Below, in pieces: positions 42,159-52,233 of a stretch of DNA of 64,000 nucleotides. Where the stretch lies: the NCBI GenBank assembly GCA_033980235.1, contig CM067064.1:546501-610500 (forward strand), written 5' to 3'. The position numbers and the translations under genes were made by a program. Every line of letters begins with the position of its first letter. Positions within the stretch are counted from its first letter, which is position 1. Under the pieces are notes generated by a model. The model worked only from the letters and a program-made list of their open reading frames with translations. It made no database searches and was not told the DNA's origin. This stretch comes from Diadema setosum. Taxonomy: Eukaryota > Echinodermata > Echinoidea > Diadematoida > Diadematidae.

Positions 42159-44870
42159 GAGTTTTGGCAAACCAGTCAAATGATATCTATAGCCTAGTTT
42201 TATCAATTGCCTTGATTCAAGGAGAATTACGTGGAGGATTACTATTTGGTAACTATGCTATTTAGTCTTAGATGTACTGACAGCCTTTGATGCCTATTTT
42301 GTGATATCCATTTGGTAAACATCCTGCTTTTGATGTCTGAAATGTTATCTCACAATGCTTCAAGTTTTGCAGGGTTATGATCTAATGAAGAGTAAGCAGC
42401 TACTATAATGATAATGATAATTTGATGAAGTTGTCTCATAGTGTTACAAAAATATGTTTCCAAAGGATTGCTCTTCGTATTTCGTCATATATATTGATGA
42501 CAAGCCGTTTGAACCGGACGAACTGATCTCTAGGTGGAATAGTGATGGCGCCATATATCACATTATGTTAATGCTCTTTCTTATCAGCTAAGTTCTGCAC
42601 TATGTAAGGCGCAGTCATAATTACCTTCTGAAAAACATTGTTCTACATTCATAATTATGATGATTGCCAATCTATCAAGGAATACGCCAATTGAGTGATG
42701 TAATCTTTAGTAAAGTAGACACCTCGATCAAACGAACAGTTACTTGCTTTGTGCTGGTCAATGACCAAAGGTGTTGAATTGATAAACAAGTGCAAACATT
42801 TGTTCATTATATATTCTATTGAACTTACATTTAATGCTAACACAATGTTATCCTTTCAAGAGGATGAACATTTTAAGCATGTTTGATATCACAGTTTCAA
42901 ATCTCGTTGTTTAATGTACTCTTGGAGACTTTGTACCTCTTACTTTTTGATAAACACTATATTACTCTGCGTTCAGATAGATTTGTCTATAATACACAGG
43001 ACAAACCGATGGTTTTCATGTTCGATTGTCAGAGAATTTGGAACAAAGAGATAACTTCCCTCTTCTTGGTCCTTAGATATAGAATTCCTTAGCAGTCATG
43101 GAAAAGTGTAAAAGGCGCTCATGTGAGGGAAAATCAGAAAAAAAAAATATCCCTTTGGTAGGTCAGTAGGATTATACTATTTAAGTGATGTCCATCATGT
43201 TTTACATAATTTTATGAACTTATTTCACCTTCCTTTCGATACCTTCCCAACTGAAGCACGAACGTCAATGCACATGCCACCATGGGTAATATGCAATCAC
43301 ACAGAAGCATTATACCATACAACACAAACACACACGCGACACATACACACACACACGTTCTAATTCTCCATTATTCTATCGATTATCTTTTTCTAATCCA
43401 GTCTCCTGTTATCTGTTCCTGTACTTACAACCGTCTGACGTTCCTGTTTACTGAGTTTGTTACATCGCACATTGATATATCTATTAAACAGTGTATAATT
43501 TGCATTACTAGATTTTAGCTATCATTGTCCATCAGTTCCTGAAGCATTTGATTGCAGCATTGATGATATCATCCCTTGTAATTTTTAGGATTAATTCTAC
43601 AAGCCTCTTGAATCATTCGGTTATTTTTCTTTCATATGATTCTCAATGCATATCATTTGTACACGTACATCTATAGTCACATCCTGTATAGTGTATTTTT
43701 CGTGTGGGTGAAATAAATTCAGTTCATTTCAATTCAGTATATAACAAATCATATATTTGTATTATAAAGAGTCAATATCTCCGCATAGGTTCAATCAAGT
43801 GTCAGAATAATAAAAGTTAAATCAGTCAAATCAAGAATTTCGAGTGCAGTGTATATGTGTATATGTATTGTGTTTGATATCTTAACCAACGTAACATAGG
43901 TTTTCTCAGCCAATTTCATAAAATTATCATCCATTTTCATTCCATGAGCATTCAAATTTGTATGTTTTAAAGGTAGGGAATCCCATTTGCATGCCTTAAA
44001 TGAAGAGTTGTATAAATACAGTGGTATGTTGAAGAGAGTATCATTTTAGAAACTCCCATAAAGTATTGAAAGTGGAAGGTAACATTTAGTACATTTTTAT
44101 TGACCGTTAGATTTTGAATTGAATTTTTTTCGGGGCTCACCGTAAATTCCAGTACATTACTAGGCTACCTTTGCAGACCCATGCACTGCATGTGTGTCCA
44201 TCATGTATATTTTGTGAAGAAAGTTCATCAAAACTTACAAACATTTCTATATACATTCTTGCCACACACTCTATATGTTATTACATCAGCTCTTATACTT
44301 TTAAATTTGTGTTTATAGATTTTTAAAAAATACAGAAGACTGCAACAAAAAGGCTTAAGTGTGGCTGACACACAGAACTACTGAGTAGTTGAGTTTTGTG
44401 CATTATTCAAATTGTAGATAACTGTTGACTTCCAAATTTCTCAGCAGTGGCCTAAACAAGTCCCCTGAGGTTCATATTTAATGTTTTGCTGCATTTTGGG
44501 AGGTCTGTAAAAGGTATCCCCTACCTTTAACCTATGGAGTGACTTTGGTCAAACAATTTCATTTAATCAATGGTCACAAGTTAATTTTGCATTCAGTTTT
44601 GTGCTTTGGTATGAATTTCAATTCAATTAAAAATAGTGCGATGGGTTGGTCAAACACTTCAAAGCACTTTTAATTTCGTTTTTGAGCGATTAATCTTTAC
44701 AACAGATCATTCAATTAAGTAATACACTTTCACTCAAACGTGACAACGTTTCAATGTGGAAGCAGCAACGCTGAGGGCTTCTGCCGTATCGACATGAGTA
44801 TGAGTGGAACACGTTGTATCCTTCTATTCTCTATCGTTTTCTCACACCCAGTATTAGCGAGCTTTAGATC
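42159..44870. other. Intergenic/3' flank: no gene seen
   Basis: Possible 3' UTR of gene 1 at its start. GGGTGAAATAAATTCAGTTC at about 43705 could be a poly(A) signal or a LINE tail (it resembles the ATTTC-tailed LINE ends). CA-rich sequence occurs near 43320-43357. Nothing else was recognised. Confidence 0.35.
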
Positions 44871-44871
44871 T

Positions 44872-44981
44872 GCGACGCGAACGCTAAGACGACGCAGCCT
44901 CCCGGGCTGTTCAATGTAAATAACACTCTCTCGCGCATGTGCCAAACACCATTTTGGCCTACATTAGCGTCGCAGATCTAT
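44872..44981. mobile_element. Short inverted-repeat element (TAGATCTGCGACGC)
   Basis: TTTAGATCTGCGACGCGAACGCTAA at the left and TTAGCGTCGCAGATCTA at the right face each other around about 70 bases. Target duplication not resolved. Confidence 0.5.
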
Positions 44982-45249
44982 CACTGGAGATGAGCGAACG
45001 ACAGAGAATTATAACGTGCTGAACTCATACTATAGTGTTGAAGAGATCAGCTAGATATTAGTATAGATAATATGACGGCATGATGATTTTACTCACCAGT
45101 TACTGCTTTGTTTTCTTTCTTTTTTTGTGTGTGTGGGGGAGGCGGAGGGGCATTGCCATGTTTTCTGCACTGGAACAATTTTCAGTATGTCATATTTGTT
45201 GTTAGCGTTTACGTGTGAATGCCTCGTACATTTTCATCTTCAGATTACT

Positions 45250-45421
45250 CCTGGGGTGTTTCATAAAGCGGTTCTTAAAGTTACGAACGACTTCAGAACG
45301 ACTGGTGATCAGTTCTGATGTGCTATACTTATCAGAATTTTCATAATTCAGCACAAGAACTGATCACCAGTCGTTCTTTAGTCGTTCGTAACTTAAAGAA
45401 CAGCTCTATGAATTGCCCCCT
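45250..45421. mobile_element. Palindromic MITE with TTTCATAAAGCGGTTCTTAAAG ends
   Basis: GTTCTTAAAGTTACGAACGA, then CTTCAGAACGACTGGTGATCAGTTCT, is mirrored by GAACTGATCACCAGTCG, then TCGTTCGTAACTTAAAGAAC. The arms are about 65 bases around a centre of about 40. The outer edges (GGGGTGTTTCATAAAG / TCTATGAATTGCCCCC) resemble the GTTGCATAAAA element at 34697 in style. Confidence 0.7.
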
Positions 45422-45424
45422 GTA

Positions 45425-45429
45425 TAGAC

Positions 45430-45472
<43 letters not shown>
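45425..45472. repeat. (GATA)n microsatellite
   Basis: About ten GATA units. Confidence 0.9.
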
Positions 45473-45479
45473 GATGATG

Positions 45480-46280
45480 ATGGTGATGTATGATAGCAAC
45501 TTGTATTTTGTCATTTTATGTAATAATCGTATAACTCACTTCAAAAAAGTCATGATACATTGCTAGCTACTCATTTTGGCTATTTTTCTTGCAGCTGTTG
45601 TGCTGACTGGTGTTAAACAATCAATACATGGAGAATGCGGTGTGAAAAGTAACGCAGCAATATTTCTTTGTTGAAATCGAGAGGTAGTTGATATGCACAC
45701 AAAACAAAGGGCATCACTCTCCGCAATTTCAAACTGGCCAGCTGTATTACATGTTGTGCATGCTTGGGCGTGTATGCCTTGTTTGGTGCTCGACTTCTCA
45801 ATTCTGTGTGTATCATTTCCATCCTGTGGTGTTTCCACGTGTTGTACGTGATGTTTGTGTTGTCAAGATCATTTTAGTTAAAACATAATTTGTGGTGCAC
45901 GATTATTCACAACCATGCCTGCCTTTGGCATTCTCATATGTCATTTCACAAGACGTCATTTTTACAATACGTACAACATGGCCAGACTACACTCCTGTAA
46001 TCAAAGACTTTTACATAAATGTATTTTGGAGCAGTTTTGACACTTAGTACAGGTAGGTATTGTGTCATTTTACTCATTGTTATTAACATTATGTCTAAAC
46101 TTTTACGTAAACTTTTACACCAAACAATTTTAAAATGTTGAATTTGTCTTTCAAAAAAAGGGGGCCACTCTTTCTCATTTACTGACTAAGCTAATGGAAC
46201 CTTAGTTCCACCTCTCACATGATTGTAGCTCGTCATCATTCATTCGCAATTTTATAGAGTTGTTGTGCATGGAACTATTC
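45480..46280. other. Intergenic: nothing recognised
   Basis: Open frames of up to 91 codons overlap on both strands without a recognisable domain or splice context. Confidence 0.35.
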
Positions 46281-46283
46281 ACC

Positions 46284-46286
<3 letters not shown>

Positions 46287-46347
<61 letters not shown>

Positions 46348-46364
46348 AACAACAACAACAACAA
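46287..46364. repeat. (CAA)n microsatellite
   Basis: Nearly pure CAA/AAC repeat of about 26 units. Confidence 0.9.
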
Positions 46365-46620
46365 AAGAAATCGAGAGCTGATTTCTGGAGTACTCAACAC
46401 TGTATGCTCTGTGCAAATATTTTTTGTGCTGCAGACCGTGGCGTAACTATGAGCGTTCAGTCCCCATATATTCCAGTCTGAATCCAGGCGAATGCATATG
46501 GAATATGATCACTGCTCGTGGACCTTGTTGTAAGCGAATAGCGAAAAAAAAAATCCCAACTGAATGTCAGCCTCACACGATGAAATGACTCACAATATAG
46601 CAAATGGAAAGAAATATACG

Positions 46621-46663
<43 letters not shown>
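46621..46663. repeat. (TA)n microsatellite
   Basis: Pure TA run of about 21 units. Confidence 0.9.
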
Positions 46664-46667
<4 letters not shown>

Positions 46668-47305
46668 AGAAACAAATAACTAATACTACATAACGATGAA
46701 GATTATTTCTTATATTACATTGCTGTTTTGAAGTTAACTGATTATGGTTACAACCAGATGTATGTGGTTGTTTCGTTTTGGGAACAGATTTAATTCAGCA
46801 TCTTATATGCCCCATCAGCATCAGTTCTTCACCAGGCTTATTTATTGGCAATTATTTCGAGGTAAGAGTCGAGAGCATAAAGTGAAAGTGGACAGATGGT
46901 GCAATAATCGTAAAGGAGAAAACAGTGAGAGTTTTTTTTTCTTTCAACTGAAGGAAGAGTAAAAATAATAGAGATTGTTTGGAGAATTCTTCAACGGCTA
47001 TCACAAGATTACGGATCGCAAGAAATTAGTGCATTAATTTTGTCTGGAAAAAATATAGGAGAAGAGAGGAGAAGTAAGTAAAGGGAATGAGACATGCAGA
47101 GACGTTGCACATGTCGTGCTTATTGCTGCTCACTTTGAAATGCATGACCATAATACTAACATACATGTTTTGTACGGTTGTGTATTATACGTATAATGTT
47201 ATACGTATACATACACACACACACATACATTTGTACGCGCAAACACACACGCACGTGAATACCAACATTTATATAGGATATATATATAAGAATTTCATGA
47301 ATATG

Positions 47306-47342
<37 letters not shown>

Positions 47343-47394
47343 GTATATATGTTGTATATACATATATATATATATAATATAGGTATATATGTTG

Positions 47395-47425
<31 letters not shown>

Positions 47426-48031
47426 GTATAGATGGATATATAATCGTGTGTGTGTTTGTGTGTATCTGCATGAAGCATGGTTTCACTACAGAGACTAAAA
47501 CTAAGAGTATAAGAAGACTGCTATTAAACAGAATAAAATTCTCTAACGCAATGAGGTAAGAGCTTTTTTGGTCGGTTTTTTTTTTTAAATCCTTGTTACA
47601 GTTGTCTGTAACAGGTGTTTTGGTGCAATTTCACCATTGTTTAAAACTTATACACCAAGGGATTGGTGCTTTTGTTATGAAGTAACCTTGGTTGGTGTAA
47701 GGGTTAAACCTTGCAACGCCCTTTAATCGCAGATGTGCTTAAAAAATAGTATGGGCGTGAGAAACTGGAGAGTACTGCCATTATATTCATTGAAAGTGCT
47801 TACATGTCATCGCCGGAGTTGCATTGACACACTACTAGCATCAACGTAATTCATGTTTTTGAATCTTCGAGTACATTCGGTATCAGAATATCAAGAAGCG
47901 GAGGATTAAATACGGAAAGGTGTTTTGTGACCGCTGAATACTGGATATAGGGATTCATAATCCCCCTCCATTAGTTGAAGAGATAGTATCAGCGGAAGGG
48001 GGAGTAAACTTTTCTTTGCCGGAGATAAGGA
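46664..48031. other. Upstream region of gene 2, with TA microsatellites
   Basis: TA/GT compound repeats at about 47205-47240 and 47305-47460, including a duplicated unit ATATAGGTATATATGTTGTA. The last about 80 bases before 48032 share words with the region before exon 1 (TGGATATAGGG, TCTTTGCCGGAGA..GGAATGGAT), so part of the promoter was duplicated with the gene. Confidence 0.45.
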
Positions 48032-48125
48032 ATGGATACCTGCAGCAGGAGGCGTCGATTTGACGCACTAATCTGCGTCGTTCTGGTATCAATAGTTCTA
48101 CCTGTGCTAGTTACGGGTCAACAAG
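48032..48125 (+). CDS. FN3/EGF gene 2, exon 1: signal peptide (paralogue of exon 1)
   Basis: ATG GAT ACC TGC AGC opens a 31-residue signal peptide, MDTCSRRRRFD, then ALICVVLVSIVLPVLV, then TGQQ. It ends on the same base with the same donor GTTAGT as exon 1 of gene 1 (94 bases, phase 1). Most differences lie in the basic N-region. No match to exon 2 or any FN3 exon follows to 64000, so the gene has a first intron longer than 15.9 kb, or it is a truncated duplicate. Confidence 0.8.
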
Positions 48126-48155
48126 GTTAGTAGTGAACCGTTTCTTTCATTTCTT

Positions 48156-48159
<4 letters not shown>

Positions 48160-48230
<71 letters not shown>

Positions 48231-48235
48231 TACAA
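48160..48235. repeat. (TA)n plus (ATA)n microsatellite
   Basis: TA run followed by ATA triplets within intron 1 of gene 2. Confidence 0.9.
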
Positions 48236-48577
48236 TTTATACATATATTGATATATACATAATAATTTATTCAAACATTAATGCGGAGAATAATAAACTG
48301 CACTATACAAGAATAAGTGGTGTTATGTACGTGTTTCTTCTTTGTTTCTCTTTAAGTAAATATTTAAGAAACAACACAAATTGACAAGGTTTTCTCTTTC
48401 CATCAACTTTCGAATCATCACGGAAAATCAGGGCGTGCGACTTTTTGTTAGTTTTGTGACGTAAATTCATATACAGGAACACAACTGAATATTATCTCTT
48501 ACTCCATCATAACATTGCGAATAAACGCTGAGTTTCCTATTTGAAGAGTGAAATCATAATACTCGATTACCTCCATA

Positions 48578-48580
48578 ATG

Positions 48581-48634
<54 letters not shown>

Positions 48635-48765
48635 TTGATAATAATAATAATAATAATAACAATATTGATAATAATAAGAATAATAATAATAATAATTATT
48701 ATTATTATTATTGTTATTATATTTATATGTGTATATAAATTTATATATATATATATATATATATA
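48578..48765. repeat. (AAT)n, (ATT)n and (TA)n compound microsatellite
   Basis: Long AAT run, then ATT, then TA. The poly-Ile/poly-Asn frames through it are artefacts. Confidence 0.9.
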
Positions 48766-48907
48766 TGCGTATATGAGTGTGTGCACATAGTCTATATTTG
48801 TACAGAAATTACTCATATACAAATGTACATTTACATGACTGTACATTTCCCATTTTTGAAAACAATCTCGAACTAAACCTGAATACATGGGATTCATTGC
48901 GTCACTT

Positions 48908-49135
48908 TAACATTGGATAAGACTCCTGACTTTTCATCTCAAGACCCGAATTCGAATCCCGCCCAGTGCTTACGTCCTTGGACGAGATGTGTTTCCTCAT
49001 CATGTCCTTTTCGACCTATTAATTGTATACATGGGTAACTGCATGGCGACGATGGGGTATTACATAATAGCAGGGCCCTCTGGTAGAACAGTACAACAGC
49101 TGTCCTGGCTAAAGAAGACTATGTTATATAACATA
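48908..49135 (+). mobile_element. tRNA-derived SINE
   Basis: A tRNA-like head carries ATTGGATAAGACTCCTGAC (A-box region) and GAATTCGAATCCCGCCC (B box, consensus GGTTCGANTCC). It is followed by a body GTCCTTGGACGAGATGTGTT, then CATGGGTAACTGCATGGCG. 'Cttggxcaagaxgxtt..' after the tRNA head is common in invertebrate SINEs. The cloverleaf is too degraded for a working tRNA. The 3' end is uncertain. Confidence 0.65.
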
Positions 49136-49743
49136 CTATTCGAAAAAAAAAAATGATCACGTGTAGCGGGGTTCCCACTATCACGATTGGCGTCACAATT
49201 CAAATCGTGGTCTTAATCGTGGAGTACTTCTTGTGATCTCATCAGATCATATCAGATCTTTATGTCAATCGCAGTTATCGCGGCAATTTTAGAAAAATTT
49301 TGGACGGTTCAAAATTTTTCCACGATTAGCGCGATTGGTCCCCAATCGTGGTCATCGCATCAGATCGTATCAGACCTTAACAAAGCGCAAAAGATCGCAT
49401 CTAATCGTGACTTTTAATCGTGGTTATCGCAATCAATCTTTGAACGGATAAACTTCACGAAATGTTGAGATGAGTTCCGATCTCCTGCGATCTGCCACGA
49501 TCTATAATTCTCTTTCGTAGCCCATTGTCCACGATCAGATACAAATGACTAACGAGAAGATACGACTTGATACTAGTAAATGCGAGTAAATACGAGTAGA
49601 TACGAGAAGTCACGTTTTTTCATTGATGCTCAAGATCTGTTAGGAGTTAATTCTCATAATAGGTACTCTGCACTTGTAGAGAGCACACGTTTCATTTCAG
49701 CTTGCTCTTGCTATATTCTTAGTAATCTGAACAATCTTCAACA

Positions 49744-49945
49744 TGCCACCCAAAGGCATCAGAGGCAAGAAAGGTTAAAGATAGTAGGGCCCTGCCACCC
49801 CCTGAGCCTGAATATATCCAGTCACAGCTGGCACATGAGGAGGCAGAGGAAGATGGAGAGACAACCCCTATCCAGAAAGCTAAGAGAAAGAAGATGACAA
49901 CTTCATTTAGTGAAGAAGGAAAAAGAGGAAATTATCTGGATGCCT
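49744..49945 (+). pseudogene. Harbinger accessory (Myb/MADF-like) protein, N-terminal remnant
   Basis: The frames read MPPKGIRGKKG, then, after a short break, ALPPPEPEYIQSQLAHEEAE and [20 protein letters not shown]. This acidic-then-basic leader before a trihelix/MADF-type domain is usual for the second Harbinger ORF. The DNA-binding domain is deleted; the sequence runs straight into the end of the transposase gene on the other strand. Assignment rests on position and composition, so confidence is moderate. Confidence 0.45.
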
Positions 49946-50920
49946 CTGCCTCAGGAGGTTGTGTAGAACCATTGCTGCCTCCACCATACCCCTCACAGTG
50001 TCGGGCTTCTGCTCTAGAGTTCTGAGGAGACATCTGGATTTGCTGGCAAGGATTCCAAAGGCATTTCCAACACTCTCCTCCCCCGTGAGAGTCTGTAATT
50101 GAAGATCCTCTCTTCCCTGGTAATCCTTCTTCTGCTGTACGGCTTCATGAGGTACTTCCTGAGTGCAAAGGCGTCATCACCAAGAATATGAAGAAGGGCA
50201 TGTCTTGGAGATCACCAGGGCTTGTAGTCAGTGGGCAGGCTGGGGGGGGGGGGGGGGGGGGAGTCCTAGGACTTCTCGTTCCAAGAAGTTGAACGGCCCA
50301 GAGTCGCCAAATATCTAAACATCTGACATGTTTATTGTGTCCTTTTCCAGCAAGTTCGATCCACACAAACTTGTAATCTGCGTCTACAAGAGCGAGCAAT
50401 GGTATCGAAAAGCAACCTTTGTAATTGTAGAAGAGGATGCCAGTGTGGGGTGGTTTCTTGATAGCAATGTGTTTGCCATCCAGAGCCCCAACTGCGTGGG
50501 GGATATTCAATCTTTCCTCAAACTGGCTAGCTGCAGCTCTCCAGTCTTCAGGAGTCATGGGTGGGCTGAACACCTCATCTTTGTACGCTTGCACAATAGC
50601 CCGGCACACTTCCGGAATCATCTTCGAGATGCCGGACACTCTGCACCTCAAAGCATTCCCAAGAGAGTACTGAGACTGATACGTAACTGCCACCTGTTGC
50701 GAGGTGCCTCAATGTCTCTGCCAGTTTCAGTCCAGGTGAAAGAGGTTGCCCGACTTCTGTTCCCTCGTTATTGCTGGGATAACCCTGTGCAAGACTTCAT
50801 TGAAGATCCGCAGTGTAAGCCATGTGTAATTTTGGAAAGTTACTGGATCATCCAGTCTCAACTGGGTGTCTAGAAGGCTGGAGAACTGACCAAATTAACT
50901 GTTGTCTCATTCCCTCTGTG
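49895..50920 (-). pseudogene. Harbinger (HARBI1-like) transposase, frameshifted
   Basis: The minus strand encodes, in order, VLHRVIPAITREQKSGNLFH; LRHLATGG; the long open piece 50693-50145 with NIPHAVGALDGKHIAIKKPP (first catalytic Asp in GALDGKH) and SIPLLALVDADYKFVWIELA; and, past a poly-C/G frameshift at about 50241-50262, [16 protein letters not shown] and, in another frame, [20 protein letters not shown]. These are DDE_Tnp_4 family landmarks. At least three frameshifts make it inactive. Confidence 0.8.
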
Positions 50921-51956
50921 AGCCATGGTCGTGCTCAGAACTGCCTGGCTGCAGCTCTCCTGACCTTTCGTGGTTGGGATTGTGGCTGGTCTAGCTGCTC
51001 ATTTTCTTCCTCCCTGGCGGTGATGTAAGCAAAAAGTAACACTGCAAGTGTTACGTCGTCTTCCCCCAGTTCTGTCATTTTCAGCGTCTGTTGGTTGGGA
51101 TGTAAACTCTGTAGAAGTTCTAGAAGCAATGAAGTCCGTGGTCAGTGGGGCTGTATTTATACCCGTTAGGGTCCAATCGTGGCTCAAATCGTCTTTGCTC
51201 CAGATCCCGATTGCCAAAGACATCGTATCCTATCGCAACAGAGCGCATTGGTTCATGATGATCGCACTGGAACGGATCCTGACGTGTCTGCACGTAACAG
51301 ATCGGGAACCCTGATCGTTATGATCGTGTGAGATCGGGACCCAATCGGAGAGTCAATCGGGATAATCGTATTGTATATCGTATATCATCGGGAAACCATA
51401 TCGTTGCAGATCGTATTGCTTGAAATAGACCAATCGTGACCACATCGCATCAAAGCGCACCAACTCGTGTCGACTCGCATCACCTCTCCAATCGTGAAAT
51501 TTCACATGAGTTGAACAGAATTTTCACGATCAGTTATGATTGGGCCATCGTGACGTTCGTAACGGATCACACGATAATCGGAACCCCGCTTATGGTGCGT
51601 TCCCACTGCCGATCAGATCAACTCGATCAATCCCGATCAAGCTTTTTTAGCCTAGTCGGGCTCGCTCGGCATTTTTTTTCCATAATCTTTTATTGATTCC
51701 ATATTCAATACAATTTCATGATAAATCGAATCATATATATTACAGAATTCACGATTTAGCAAAACACAGTTATAATGAAATCAAAACCAAGCTGTACTTT
51801 CAGCAGGAACAGTGCATTAGCAAAGGAAATACAATTCACCGAGGAAAAAAAACAACAACATACACTGCTTACTTGCTTTCATTAAAATCAAATGGATCGG
51901 TCCTTTTAACATGACAGCGCATTTATTAAATATATATATATATATATATTTATATT

Positions 51957-52233
51957 AAATGGAGCTGTACTTTCAGCGTAACGGTGCTTCATACAAAGAA
52001 ATATTTAACACATCGATATTCACCCAAATAAAATCGATATACAACCAAATGGAATCGATATTCCCGTTAATCACCCCCCTCCCCTCCCCTCCCCCTCCCT
52101 CTCCCCTCTACCCTTCCCCTCCCTTCCCCCCTTCCCCCCTTCCCCGTGGACATCTGACTCCGGGTCCTTCCATACTTATTTTCAAATTTTCCCATTTACT
52201 AAAATGAATGGTTAAAGTTCCCTTCATTGATGC
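51957..52233 (-). other. Tx1-type LINE 3' UTR with polypurine tract
   Basis: In the element's sense, a G-rich polypurine stretch (GGGGAAGGGGGGAAGGGGGG style, plus-strand 52076-52146) lies just after the ORF2 stop, as in the 3' UTR of many L1 elements. GCTGTACTTTCAGC plus about 30 flanking bases occurs twice (51789-51831 and 51961-52005), which suggests an internal duplication. Confidence 0.6.

Larger units (their letters stand above)
49165..51590. mobile_element. PIF/Harbinger DNA transposon, decayed
   Basis: Terminal inverted repeats AGCGGGGTTCCC (49165) and CGGAACCCCGCT (51590). Flanking trinucleotides are near-matched, as expected for a 3-bp target duplication. Subterminal regions on both sides are packed with ATCGTGG/ACGATTGG/GATCGTATC words. 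Inside are remnants of the two proteins that the superfamily usually carries, on opposite strands. Confidence 0.8.

Noticed and set aside
48499..48897. Long Ile/Asn-rich frames
   Set aside because: They are produced by (AAT)n/(ATT)n microsatellites.
48908..48975. Functional tRNA gene
   Set aside because: A and B boxes are recognisable but the cloverleaf stems do not form, and a SINE body follows directly.
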